Of a DNA stretch of 64,000 nt, positions 24,951-32,985 are shown one piece after another. A program made the position numbers and the translations under genes. Positions within the stretch are counted from its first letter, which is position 1. Each line of letters starts with the position of its first letter. The notes beneath the pieces were generated by a model. It was not told the origin of the DNA. It did not search any database and saw only the letters and a program-made list of their open reading frames with translations. This stretch comes from Yinghuangia aomiensis (GTDB lineage: Bacteria > Actinomycetota > Actinomycetes > Streptomycetales > Streptomycetaceae), in NCBI RefSeq assembly GCF_039542225.1, contig NZ_BAABHS010000003.1, forward strand, positions 62,001 through 126,000, written 5' to 3'.

Positions 24951-25690
24951 GCCACGTCCCCGCCGCCGAACCCGCCGCCGAACCCGCCGCCGACCTCGAT
25001 GCCCGCCGCGATGCCGGCCTTGCGGCCGGTCCGGACCGGGACGACGACCGGGACGACCGGGACGACCGGGTCGTCGGTGTGGGCCCGCACCCGCTGCCGT
25101 GGCCGGACGACCCGCGCTACGACCCGGAGCTGCTCGCCGAGGGGGACCGGCGGAACGTCGTCGACGGCTACCGGTACTGGACGCGCGAGGCGATCGTCGC
25201 GGACCTGGACACGCGACGGCACGAGTTCCACGTCGCGGTCGAGAACTGGCAGCACGACATGAACATCGGCTCGGTGGTGCGGACCGCCAACGCGTTCCTG
25301 GCCCGCGAGGTGCACATCGTCGGACGGCGGCGGTGGAACCGGCGCGGCGCGATGGTGACCGACCGGTACCAGCACGTGCGGCACCACGCGACGGCCGAGG
25401 AGTTCGCCGCGTGGGCGGCCGCCGAGGGCCTGCCGGTCGTCGGCATCGACAACCTGCCGGGCGCGGTGCCGCTGGAGACGACGGAGCTGCCGCGCCGCTG
25501 CGTCCTGCTGTTCGGCCAGGAAGGCCCGGGCCTGAGCGAGGCCGCCTGGGCGGCGTCGCAGACGGTCTGCTCGATCGCCCAGTTCGGCTCGACCCGGTCG
25601 ATCAACGCGGGCGCGGCGGCGGCGATCGCCATGCACACCTGGATCGTGCAGCACGTCCCGGCCTCGGAGCTGCCGCCGAGCGGGGTGTGA
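24947..25690 (+). CDS. TrmH/SpoU-family RNA 2'-O-methyltransferase
   Basis: 247 aa from the GTG at 24947, whose TGA overlaps the HTTM stop. SPOUT knot motifs: motif 1 NIGSVVRTANAFLAREVHIVG (about 105-125, with the conserved N and R), motif 2 LLFGQEGPGLSEAAW (about 187) and motif 3 QFGSTRSINAGAAAAIAMH (about 210). The first ~45 residues are low complexity with a Asp-Asp-Arg repeat encoded by tandem GGACGACCG units. Methylates ribose in tRNA or rRNA; the target cannot be told from sequence. Operon member with four-base overlap to HTTM and a three-base gap to mobA. Confidence 0.9.
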   Translation: MSHVPAAEPAAEPAADLDARRDAGLAAGPDRDDDRDDRDDRVVGVGPHPLPWPDDPRYDPELLAEGDRRNVVDGYRYWTREAIVADLDTRRHEFHVAVENWQHDMNIGSVVRTANAFLAREVHIVGRRRWNRRGAMVTDRYQHVRHHATAEEFAAWAAAEGLPVVGIDNLPGAVPLETTELPRRCVLLFGQEGPGLSEAAWAASQTVCSIAQFGSTRSINAGAAAAIAMHTWIVQHVPASELPPSGV

Positions 25691-25693
25691 GGG

Positions 25694-26617
25694 ATGGCGG
25701 ACGGCGAAACCGCGGGAGCGGGGAACGGGCCCGGGGCCGCGTTCGACGCGGTGATCCTCGCGGGCGGTGCCGCGCGGCGGCTCGGCGGCCGGGACAAGCC
25801 CGGGCTGCTCGTCGGAGGGGCGACGCTGCTGGACCACGCCGTCGCGGCGTGCGCCGGGGCCCGCCGGACCGTCGTGGTCGGCCCGGAGCGCCCCACCGCC
25901 GCCCCGGTGGCGTGGGTCCGCGAAGACCCGCCCGGAGGGGGGCCGGTGGCCGCGCTCGCCGCGGGCCTGGCCGCGGTGTCGGCGCCGGTGACGCTGCTGC
26001 TGGCGGCCGATCTGCCGTTCGTCACCCGCGAGGTGACGGAGCGTCTGGTCGCCGCGCTGAGCGACCCGGCCGACATGTCTCCGGGACACCCTGCCGCCGA
26101 CGCGGTCCTCCTCACCGACTCCACCGGCCGCGACCAACCGCTGCTCGCGGTCTACCGCACCGGTGCCCTGCGAAACGCCGTCGCGGCAGTGGGCGATCCC
26201 GGCGGTGCGCCGCTGCGGCGCGTGTGGGCGGGGCTCCGCGCGGCCCGGATGGCCGATCCCGGACGTGCTGCGTTCGACTGCGACACCTGGTCTCAAGTAC
26301 GCGCGGCCAGGGCAACCTCGGGGAGGATGGAAGACGTGCTGGAGGACTGGATCGAGGCCGTCAAGGCCGAACTCGGGATCGAGCTGGACGTCGACATCGC
26401 GGCGCTGCTCGACATGACCAAGGTGGCCGCGCACAACGTCGTGCGGCCCGCCGCGCCGCTCACGGCGTTCCTCGTCGGGTACGCCGCCGCGCAAGCGGGC
26501 GGCGGATCCGCGGCGGTCGCCGACGCGCTGCGCAAGGCCGAGGCGCTCGCCGCCGCGTACGAACGCCCCGACGCCGCGTCCGGCGGGGCGGACACGGGGG
26601 GAACCGCCGCCCCATGA
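25694..26617 (+). CDS. MobA-like NTP transferase fused to a DUF6457 domain
   Basis: 307 aa. The N-terminal domain (about 15-200) is a MobA-type nucleotidyltransferase: VILAGGAARRLGGRDKPGL (GTP-binding loop and Lys) and LLLAADLPFVTREV (metal-binding Asp). These enzymes attach GMP to molybdopterin to form the guanine dinucleotide cofactor. The C-terminal ~90 residues (from EDVLEDWIEAVKAELGIELD, about 214) match the DUF6457 pattern, which is often a separate small protein. ATG at 25694, three bases after the TrmH stop. The stop overlaps moeA (ATGA). Sitting beside moeA strongly supports a molybdenum-cofactor role. Confidence 0.88.
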   Translation: MADGETAGAGNGPGAAFDAVILAGGAARRLGGRDKPGLLVGGATLLDHAVAACAGARRTVVVGPERPTAAPVAWVREDPPGGGPVAALAAGLAAVSAPVTLLLAADLPFVTREVTERLVAALSDPADMSPGHPAADAVLLTDSTGRDQPLLAVYRTGALRNAVAAVGDPGGAPLRRVWAGLRAARMADPGRAAFDCDTWSQVRAARATSGRMEDVLEDWIEAVKAELGIELDVDIAALLDMTKVAAHNVVRPAAPLTAFLVGYAAAQAGGGSAAVADALRKAEALAAAYERPDAASGGADTGGTAAP

Positions 26618-27783
26618 CCGCGCACCACGATCTGCCGTGGCCCGACGCCCGCGCCCGCGCCCGGGCCGCCGGTCGACCGCTCCCCGCGGTCTCCCGGACC
26701 CTGCACCACGCGCGCGACCACGTCCTCGCCCGCCCGGTGACCGCGCTCACCGACCTGCCGCCGTTCGACACCTCCGCGATGGACGGCTGGGCGGTCGCCG
26801 GCCCCGGCCCGTGGCGGATCCGCGGCCGCCTGCTGGCCGGCGACGACGCCGACGCGGTCGGCACGCTGCGGGACGGCGACGCCGTGGAGATCGCCACCGG
26901 CGCCCGGCTGCCGCGCGGCGCCACCGGCGTCCTGCGCAGCGAACGCGCCAAGGTCGACGAATCGTTGCTCTTCGGCGACGTCCAGCAGGGCGGCGACATC
27001 CGCCCGCAGGGCCAGGAGTGCCGCAGCGGCGACGACCTGCTGCCGGCCGGCACCGTGGTCAACCCGGCCGTCACCGGCCTGGCCGCCGCGGCCGGCTACG
27101 ACGAGCTCGTCGTCGTCGACCGGCCCCGCGTCGAAGTCCTCGTGCTCGGCGACGAACTCCTCGACTCCGGTCCGCCGCGCGACGGCCGGATCCGGGACGC
27201 GCTCGGGCCGCTGCTCACCCCGTGGCTGCGCACCCTCGGCGCGGACCTGCGGCGCGTCCGGCGGCTCGGCGACGACTTGGCCGCGCTCCGCCGCGCGGTC
27301 GAAAGCTCGCAGGCCGACGTGGTGATCACGACCGGCGGCACGGCCGGCGGCCCCGTCGACCACATCCATCCGCTGCTGCGCGACCTGGGCGCCGAACTCC
27401 TCGTCGACGGCGTCGCGGTGCGCCCCGGCCATCCGATGGTGCTCGCCCACCTGCCCGGGCCGCGGCCCGGCAGCGGCCGGTTCCTCGTCGCGCTGCCCGG
27501 CAACCCGCTCGCCGCGGTGTCCGGGATGCTGACGCTGACCGTGCCGCTGCTGCGCCGGCTGTCCGGCCGCCCCGAGCCGCGCCCGCGCCGGGTCCGGATC
27601 GCGCAGGCGGTCACCGGGCATCCGCGGGACACCCGGCTGGTGCCGGTGTCCGGCGACATGCCGCTGCACTTCTCCGGGCCCGCGATGCTGCGCGGCCTCG
27701 CGGTCGCGGACGGCATGGCCGTCGTGCCGCCGGGCGGGCTGCGGGCGGGCGAGCGGGCGGAAGTGCTGCGGGTGCCGCGGTGA
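26614..27783 (+). CDS. moeA: Molybdopterin molybdenumtransferase MoeA
   Basis: 389 aa. Motifs: PPFDTSAMDGWAV (about 50-62), IATGARLPRGATGVLRSE (about 92), the MPT-binding region VITTGGTAGGPVDHIHPLL (about 236-254) and VALPGNPLAAVSGMLTL (about 290). MoeA inserts molybdate into adenylylated molybdopterin. The product lacks the long N-terminus of Cnx1-type proteins but has the usual three-domain length. Start ATG overlaps the mobA-like stop; its own stop overlaps the K+ channel start (GTGA). The TTGGTAGG region differs from the commoner SGGVS motif, a substitution worth noting. Confidence 0.92.
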   Translation: MTAHHDLPWPDARARARAAGRPLPAVSRTLHHARDHVLARPVTALTDLPPFDTSAMDGWAVAGPGPWRIRGRLLAGDDADAVGTLRDGDAVEIATGARLPRGATGVLRSERAKVDESLLFGDVQQGGDIRPQGQECRSGDDLLPAGTVVNPAVTGLAAAAGYDELVVVDRPRVEVLVLGDELLDSGPPRDGRIRDALGPLLTPWLRTLGADLRRVRRLGDDLAALRRAVESSQADVVITTGGTAGGPVDHIHPLLRDLGAELLVDGVAVRPGHPMVLAHLPGPRPGSGRFLVALPGNPLAAVSGMLTLTVPLLRRLSGRPEPRPRRVRIAQAVTGHPRDTRLVPVSGDMPLHFSGPAMLRGLAVADGMAVVPPGGLRAGERAEVLRVPR

Positions 27784-28940
27784 AAACCGTCCGCACGCCC
27801 GACGAGCAGCCGTCGGACCGGCGCGGGCCGATGGGGGCGCTCGCCCGGCCCCTGCCGCGCCCGGCCGAGCCGGACCCCGACAACGGGTTCCCGGGCGCCG
27901 CCGAGATCGGGATCCCGCGCCGCAAGCCGGGGCCGCTCAAGCAGGTCGTGCGGCGGTTCGCCCTCGCGCTGCTGGTGCTCGCCGTCACGGTGCTCCTGGT
28001 GTGGATCGAACGGGACGGCTACCGCGACAGCGTCGACGGCAACCTGTCGTTCCTGGACGCCGTCTACTACGCCACCGTGACGCTGTCCACGACCGGCTAC
28101 GGCGACGTCATCCCGGCCAGCGACTCCGCGCGGCTGATGAACATCGTGCTGATCACCCCGCTGCGCGTGGTCTTCCTGATCATCCTGGTCGGCACCACCC
28201 TGGAAGTCCTCACCGAACGGACGCGGGAGCAGTGGCGGCTCTCCCGCTGGAGGTCCACGTTGCGAGACCACACCGTCGTCGTCGGCTACGGCACCACCGG
28301 CTACAGCGCGATCAGCACGCTCGTCGCGCAGGGCGTGCCGCGCGACCGCATCGTGGTCGTCGACCCGGACGCCGAAGCCGTCGCGGCCGCCATGCAGGAC
28401 GGGCTGGTCGCGGTGGCCGGCGACGCGACGCGCGCCGACGTGCTGCGCCGGGCCGAGTTCGAGCGGGCCCGCAACCTGATCGTGTCGGCGAACCGCGACG
28501 ACACCGCCGCGCTGGTCACCTTGACCGCGCGGCAGATCAACCGGCGGGCGTGGATCGTGGTCGCGGTCCGCGAGGACGAGAACTCCCCGCTGATCCGGCA
28601 GAGCGGCGCCGACTCGGTGGTCACCACCGCGAGCGCCGCGGGCCGCCTGCTGGGCGTCTCGATGCTGAGCCCGAACGTCGGCGAGGTCGTCGAGGACCTG
28701 CTGCACTACGGCTCGGGCATGGACCTGATCGAGCGGCCGGTGGACAAGCGGGAGACCGGAAAGTCGCCTGCCGACTGCCGCGACCTGGTGGTCGCGGTGA
28801 TCCGCGGGCACCGCATGCTGCGCCACGACGACCCGGAGGCGTCGAAGCTGGCGACGGGGGACCGGCTGGTCGTCATCCGCAGCGGTCCGCGCCGCCCGGA
28901 CCCGATGGGTCCGCGCGCGCATCCGTCGCCGGTGTCCTGA
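27780..28940 (+). CDS. Potassium channel with TrkA-N (RCK) domain
   Basis: 386 aa. Two transmembrane helices (about 63-82 and 125-145) flank a pore loop with the selectivity filter TLSTTGYGDVIP (about 101-112). A cytosolic RCK/TrkA-N domain follows, with the nucleotide-binding VVVGYGTTGYSA (about 166), VVDPDAEAVAA and AGDATRADVL. This is a MthK/Kch-like single-pore ligand-gated K+ channel. GTG start at 27780 overlaps the moeA stop; an internal ATG at 27831 is an alternative. The C-terminus has a TrkA-C-like tail. Functional link to the Mo-cofactor genes is unclear; the coupling is probably only transcriptional. Confidence 0.93.
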   Translation: MKTVRTPDEQPSDRRGPMGALARPLPRPAEPDPDNGFPGAAEIGIPRRKPGPLKQVVRRFALALLVLAVTVLLVWIERDGYRDSVDGNLSFLDAVYYATVTLSTTGYGDVIPASDSARLMNIVLITPLRVVFLIILVGTTLEVLTERTREQWRLSRWRSTLRDHTVVVGYGTTGYSAISTLVAQGVPRDRIVVVDPDAEAVAAAMQDGLVAVAGDATRADVLRRAEFERARNLIVSANRDDTAALVTLTARQINRRAWIVVAVREDENSPLIRQSGADSVVTTASAAGRLLGVSMLSPNVGEVVEDLLHYGSGMDLIERPVDKRETGKSPADCRDLVVAVIRGHRMLRHDDPEASKLATGDRLVVIRSGPRRPDPMGPRAHPSPVS

Positions 28941-29001
28941 ACCGGGCGGACGGGCCCAGTGTGGCGCGCACGAATCGAACGTCGAACGAGGAGCGGAACC
29001 G

Positions 29002-30021
29002 TTGTACGCGATCACCATCAACGCCCCCGGCGGCCCCGAGGTGCTGACCTGGACCGAGGTGCCCGACGAGGAGCCCGCGGCCGGCGAGGTGCTCGTCGAG
29101 GTGGCGGCCGGGGCGGTGAACCGGGCCGACCTGATGCAGCGTCAGGGCTTCTATCCGCCGCCGCCCGGCGCGTCGCCGTACCCGGGCCTGGAGGTGTCCG
29201 GGCGGATCGCGCGGCTCGGCCCGGGGGTGTCCGGCTGGGCGGTCGGCGACGAGGTGTGCGCGCTGCTCGCGGGCGGCGGCTACGCCGAGTACGTGCGCGT
29301 CCCGGTCGGCCAGCTGCTGCCGGTGCCGCGCGGGATCGGCCTGGTGGAGAGCGCGGCGCTGCCCGAGGTGGCGACGACGGTGTGGTCGAACGTGTTCATG
29401 GTCGCGCACCTGCGGCCGGGCGAGTCGTTCCTCGTGCACGGCGGCGCGGGCGGCATCGGCACGATGGCCATCCAGCTCGCCAAGGCGGTCGGCGCGCGGG
29501 TGTTCACGACCGTGGGCAGCCCGGAGAAGGCGGCGGTGTGCCGCGAGCTGGGCGCCGACGTGGCGATCGACTACCGCACCGAGGACTTCGTCGCGCGCAT
29601 CGCGGAGGAGACCGGCGGGTCGGGCGTGGACGTGATCCTGGACAACATGGGTGCGAAGTACCTGGCCCGCAACATCGACGCGCTGGCCGTCAACGGACGC
29701 CTGGTGATCATCGGCATGCAGGGCGGCCGCAAGGCGGAGATCGACCTGAGCGCGCTGCTGAACAAGCGGGCCGCGGTGGCCGCGACGACGCTGCGGTCCC
29801 GGCCGCTCGCCGAGAAGGCGGCGATCGTCGCGGCGGTCCGCGAGCACGTGTGGCCCCTGATCGCCGCGGGCCGGGTACGGCCGGTCGTGGACCGGATCGT
29901 GCCGATGCGGGAGGCCGCGGACGCGCACCGGCTGCTGGAGAGCAGCGGGCACGTCGGCAAGGTGGTGCTGTCCGTGGGCGAGGAGCCGGGCACGACGCCC
30001 CCGGGGACCGCGGCCCCCTAG
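29002..30021 (+). CDS. NAD(P)H quinone oxidoreductase, PIG3/QOR family
   Basis: 339 aa zinc-free medium-chain reductase. N-terminal GroES-like domain (MYAITINAPGGPEVL at the start, ADLMQRQGFYPPPPGASPYPG about 44-64). NADPH-binding GGAGGIGTMAIQLAKAVGA (about 147-165) with the Rossmann glycines. LDNMGAKYLARNID is the substrate-side segment. The family reduces quinones or other conjugated carbonyls. Start is a TTG at 29002 with GAGGAG eight bases upstream. It stands alone, and a GC-rich hairpin follows directly after its stop. Confidence 0.88.
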   Translation: MYAITINAPGGPEVLTWTEVPDEEPAAGEVLVEVAAGAVNRADLMQRQGFYPPPPGASPYPGLEVSGRIARLGPGVSGWAVGDEVCALLAGGGYAEYVRVPVGQLLPVPRGIGLVESAALPEVATTVWSNVFMVAHLRPGESFLVHGGAGGIGTMAIQLAKAVGARVFTTVGSPEKAAVCRELGADVAIDYRTEDFVARIAEETGGSGVDVILDNMGAKYLARNIDALAVNGRLVIIGMQGGRKAEIDLSALLNKRAAVAATTLRSRPLAEKAAIVAAVREHVWPLIAAGRVRPVVDRIVPMREAADAHRLLESSGHVGKVVLSVGEEPGTTPPGTAAP

Positions 30022-30052
30022 GCGACCGGGCCGCCTGGGCGCATCGGTCGCC
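30021..30052 (+). terminator. Probable terminator after the quinone oxidoreductase gene
   Basis: Inverted repeat GGCGACCG (30021-30028) and CGGTCGCC (30045-30052) with a 16-base loop, immediately after the stop codon. Confidence 0.5.
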
Positions 30053-30389
30053 CGGGCGCCTGCCCCCGCGGCCACCTGGCCTCCGGACCGGGACGGCGCC
30101 GACCCGGCCACCCCGCCTCGGCCACCCCGGCTCCGGACCGCGAACGCCCCCACCCCGGTCCGCGACGGCCGCGACCCGACCGGCTCGGCCCCACCCCGCC
30201 TCGGCCACCCACTTCATCCTGGCCACCGGGCTCCGCCGCCGGTGACCACACCTGAACAACACTGATCATTTGGTCTGATCGGAATGTCGGTAATTGAACA
30301 GATAGTCCGCTTTTCCTAAGCTGCGAACTACACCGGTCCGACTGGTGGTGTCGGCTCCTGCCGACTCGCGAGCACTGGGGAAGGTCGCT
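30022..30389. other. 368-base intergenic region with a direct repeat and an AT-rich promoter zone
   Basis: After the hairpin, the block CCACCCCGCCTCGGCCACC occurs twice (30108-30126 and 30191-30209). From about 30245 to 30335 the sequence is far more AT-rich than its surroundings and must hold the promoter of the downstream exported protein; I see no unambiguous -35/-10 pair. Confidence 0.5.
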
Positions 30390-31157
30390 GTGACGAAGCG
30401 GATCCGCAGGGCCGCGGCTTGCCTGGTCCTGGTGGCGTTGGTCGTCCCGGCGGCTGCGGGTGCCTCCCCGGAGCCTTCGCCGGGACCCGCCGAGGCCGCG
30501 CCCCGGACCGGGCTCGCAGGCATCCCCGTGCTGCGGCCCGATCCCAACCCGCATCCGTCGATCGTGCCGGGCGACCCCGGTGATCCGGCGCACCGGCTTC
30601 CGGCGCGCTCCGGGCCGGGCGGTGAACCGAGCGCGGCGGAACGCGACGCGCTGCTGGCCCGGGTCGCCCCGCTCGGCATCCGCGCGGTCGTGGACGAGTC
30701 GGGCGTCCCGGCACTCACCGTCGACCACGAACTCGTGCTGGCCGGCGGCCCCGACGGCGTCGCCGCGCTGCGCGGCGCGGGCCTGGAGATCGCTCCCGGG
30801 CCGCGCGCCGACGTCGTGGCGGTCCGGCAGGGCGGCCGGGTGGTGGCCTGGTACATCGTCGACCCGCCGGCCGCGCCCGGCCCGGCCGCTCCACCGCCGA
30901 CCGGCGCCCCGCCGGCCAACTCCCCGCCGGCCAACTCCCCGCTGCCGAACTCCCCGTCGGCCAACGGGCCGCCGCCCGCCGCCGGGCCGCCCGCCGCGCT
31001 CGGTCCGGCGGCCGCGGCGCCCCTCGCCGCCGATGCCCCCTCGGCCGGACTGCCGCAGACCGGGCCGAATGGCGTGCTGGCGCTGACCGTCGTGGGCCTG
31101 GCCTGCCTGCTGCTCGGGCTCGGTGCCGTCCGGCACGCCCGGCGCAACCGAGGCTGA
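30390..31157 (+). CDS. Exported LPXTG-type surface protein
   Basis: 255 aa. GTG start at 30390 with GGGGAAGG five bases upstream. Signal peptide about 1-26 (KRIRR then a hydrophobic core ending in AAAGAS). Residues ~30-160 form a small mixed domain. A proline-rich segment follows with repeated NSPPANSP-like units (about 185-210). The C-terminal sorting signal has GLPQTG (about 224), a hydrophobic helix and the basic tail RHARRNRG. The architecture is that of a sortase-anchored surface protein, the Pro-rich part spanning the wall. No sortase gene lies in this window, so it depends on one elsewhere. Function of the exposed domain is unknown. Confidence 0.85.
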   Translation: MTKRIRRAAACLVLVALVVPAAAGASPEPSPGPAEAAPRTGLAGIPVLRPDPNPHPSIVPGDPGDPAHRLPARSGPGGEPSAAERDALLARVAPLGIRAVVDESGVPALTVDHELVLAGGPDGVAALRGAGLEIAPGPRADVVAVRQGGRVVAWYIVDPPAAPGPAAPPPTGAPPANSPPANSPLPNSPSANGPPPAAGPPAALGPAAAAPLAADAPSAGLPQTGPNGVLALTVVGLACLLLGLGAVRHARRNRG

Positions 31158-31481
31158 CGCCCGTCCCCAGCCTGTGGACAACCGTCCGCCATCGCCCCAG
31201 CGCGCGGTGTGCGGCGCCCGGCTCGTGGAGATCTTGCGGGATTCCCCGCGGGTGACTGGTGTCACGGGGCCGGACGGTGCACTCTCGTCAGGTCGGTCAT
31301 GTGCCGGCGATCCCTGTGTCACAGTCCGCTGCACAACCCGTCACACAACATTGGACATCGCTGACGGCACGACCGGATTCGCGATAGTTTCCGGCAGTGC
31401 CGCCTCCCCCAGCCCACGGCTGGGACGCGCCCCCCGGCCGGCAGGGGGGCGGACTCCGAACCGGGCGGGAAGGGAGGCCGG
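31158..31481. other. 324-base intergenic region
   Basis: No credible gene. Contains a single exact Streptomyces-type DnaA box on the minus strand (TTGTCCACA, complement of 31173-31181) and an AT-richer stretch at 31315-31395 that likely holds the promoter of the downstream exported protein. Confidence 0.5.
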
Positions 31482-32255
31482 ATGCGCACTATCCGCGCCT
31501 TCATCCGGCGTGTCCCGGCCGGCCCGGTCGTCATCGCCTTGCTCATGGTCGGGGTGCTGGTCCTGGTCAACCTGTACGGCACGAACGGGACCGCCGAGCA
31601 TGCCGCGCCCTCCGAACCCGTCGGCATCCCCCCGCAACTCCCCGCCGACGAACACGGCGTGCCGACACCGTCCGCGGCAACCGACGTGCCGCCGTCCGCC
31701 CCGACGCCCGGCCCCACCGCCACGCCCGCCGACCCGCAGACGTCGCCGCGCGCGGCCGACCCGCCCGCCGGCACGCGTGCCGCCACACCCGGAGACCCCG
31801 GCACCGGGCAGAACACGCCGCAGAGCGTGCGCACCGACCCGCCCGCGGGCCAGCAGGGCGGCAACAGCCAGGGCCAGGACAACGGGACCGATTCGGGCAC
31901 GCCGGTCGCGCCGCGGCTGCGGGTGGTCAGCGTGCTGCTCACCAGCGACCACGCGGCCGGCTCGTACGTGCGGTGCACCGGCCGCGACGAGGTCGTGATC
32001 GCCGCCACGATCCTGGCCGACGGCGGCCAAGGCGCCGTCGTCTACCAGTGGGTGTTCGACGGCTCGCGCGCCTGGCCGCCGGACCTGCTGCAGTTCACCG
32101 GTTCGGGGCCGCGCCAGCAGAGCCTGCAAATACCGTGGCCGGTCGGCGTCAAGTACAGCGGCGCCCGGATCCAGGGCACCGTGCAACTGCGCATCCTCCA
32201 GCCGGTCATGTACGCGCAGACCCAGCGGATCTCGCTCGACGTCGTCTGCGTCTGA
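31482..32255 (+). CDS. Membrane-anchored exported protein with Pro/Thr-rich linker, unknown function
   Basis: 257 aa. I do not recognise the family. Start ATG at 31482 with GGGAGG four bases upstream. An uncleaved-looking N-terminal anchor (about 14-31, VVIALLMVGVLVLVNLY) is followed by a ~105-residue linker rich in Pro, Thr, Gln and Gly. The C-terminal ~115 residues (from PRLRVVSVLLTSDHAAGSYV) have alternating strand-like segments and two cysteines (CTGRDEV and the C-terminal VVCV) that could form a disulfide. This suggests an immunoglobulin-like beta-sandwich outside the membrane. Its neighbour 30390-31157 is also exported, but a functional link is not shown. Confidence 0.75.
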   Translation: MRTIRAFIRRVPAGPVVIALLMVGVLVLVNLYGTNGTAEHAAPSEPVGIPPQLPADEHGVPTPSAATDVPPSAPTPGPTATPADPQTSPRAADPPAGTRAATPGDPGTGQNTPQSVRTDPPAGQQGGNSQGQDNGTDSGTPVAPRLRVVSVLLTSDHAAGSYVRCTGRDEVVIAATILADGGQGAVVYQWVFDGSRAWPPDLLQFTGSGPRQQSLQIPWPVGVKYSGARIQGTVQLRILQPVMYAQTQRISLDVVCV

Positions 32256-32336
32256 CCCGGACACCTGCGCCGCACTCTCCGTAGCCGAAACCACCGCGCG
32301 ACTCCCTCACGCGCCGATGCCGGGGGCCGCATCGCC

Positions 32337-32365
32337 TTGCCAACGGGGAATACTCGGTATACACA
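32337..32365 (+). promoter_or_regulatory. Promoter of the PadR-ABC operon
   Basis: -35-like TTGCCA (32337-32342), a 17-base spacer and TACACA (32360-32365). Transcription would start at or just before the ATG at 32374, so the mRNA has almost no leader. Confidence 0.45.
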
Positions 32366-32374
32366 TACCGAGTA
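32351..32374. promoter_or_regulatory. PadR operator overlapping the start codon
   Basis: Perfect inverted repeat TACTCGGTAT-ACAC-ATACCGAGTA. It covers the -10 element and its last base is the A of the padR-like ATG. The ATAC/GTAT half-sites fit PadR operators. Confidence 0.75.
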
Positions 32375-32985
32375 TGTCAATCAAGCACGGTCTGCTGGCG
32401 CTCCTCGACCAGGGCCCTCGCTACGGCTACCAATTGCGCGCCGAGTTCGAGGCGCGCACCGGATCGACCTGGCCGCTCAACGTCGGCCAGGTCTACACGA
32501 CACTGGGCCGCCTCGACCGGGACGGCCTCGTCGCCCCCGACGGCGAAGACGGAGAAGGCCACGTCTTCTACCGGATCACCGACGAAGGCCGCCGGGAACT
32601 CCAGGAGTGGTTCGACGCCCCGGTCGCGCGCGGCGACCGCCCCCGCGACGAACTCGCCATCAAGCTCGCCATGGCGGTCACCGTGCCCGGCGTCGACGTC
32701 GCCGCCGTCGTGCAGTCCCAGCGCGCGCACACCCTGCGCGCCCTCCAGGACTACACGCGGCTCAAGGCCCGCGCCGCAGACGACGACCTGGCCTGGCAAC
32801 TCGTCCTGGAATCGCTGGTGTTCCAGGCCGAAGCCGAGGTGCGGTGGCTCGACCACTGCGAATCCCGGCTGGCCCGCCGCGACATGCGTGCGCCCGACGC
32901 CGCGCCGCCGGCCGCCGCCCCCGCTCCCGAGGACACGGACACTCCCGCCGCGCGCCGTCCGCGGCTGCGCCGGAGCCCGCGATGA
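32374..32985 (+). CDS. PadR-family transcriptional regulator
   Basis: 203 aa from the ATG at 32374 (MSIKHGLLALLDQGPRYGY). The PadR winged helix (about 3-85) includes GYQLRAEFEARTG, VYTTLGRLDRDGLV and FYRITDEGRRELQEW. A C-terminal helical dimerisation domain (PadR_C, about 90-175) and an Ala/Pro/Arg-rich tail follow. No Shine-Dalgarno precedes the ATG; instead a perfect palindrome overlaps it, so the transcript is probably leaderless and self-repressed. First gene of an operon with a MacB-like ABC exporter (ATGA overlap). PadR/ABC pairs usually respond to antimicrobial or lipophilic compounds exported by the transporter. Confidence 0.9.
   Translation: MSIKHGLLALLDQGPRYGYQLRAEFEARTGSTWPLNVGQVYTTLGRLDRDGLVAPDGEDGEGHVFYRITDEGRRELQEWFDAPVARGDRPRDELAIKLAMAVTVPGVDVAAVVQSQRAHTLRALQDYTRLKARAADDDLAWQLVLESLVFQAEAEVRWLDHCESRLARRDMRAPDAAPPAAAPAPEDTDTPAARRPRLRRSPR

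Noticed and set aside
25031..25070. Tandem GGGACGACC-type repeat as a regulatory or CRISPR-like array
   Set aside because: It is inside the TrmH coding frame, in phase with codons, and encodes an Asp-Asp-Arg low-complexity stretch. No spacers.
30108..30209. 19-base direct repeat after the quinone oxidoreductase as an attachment site or IS remnant
   Set aside because: No transposase or integrase, and the block is low-complexity CCACC/CGGCC sequence that may arise by slippage.
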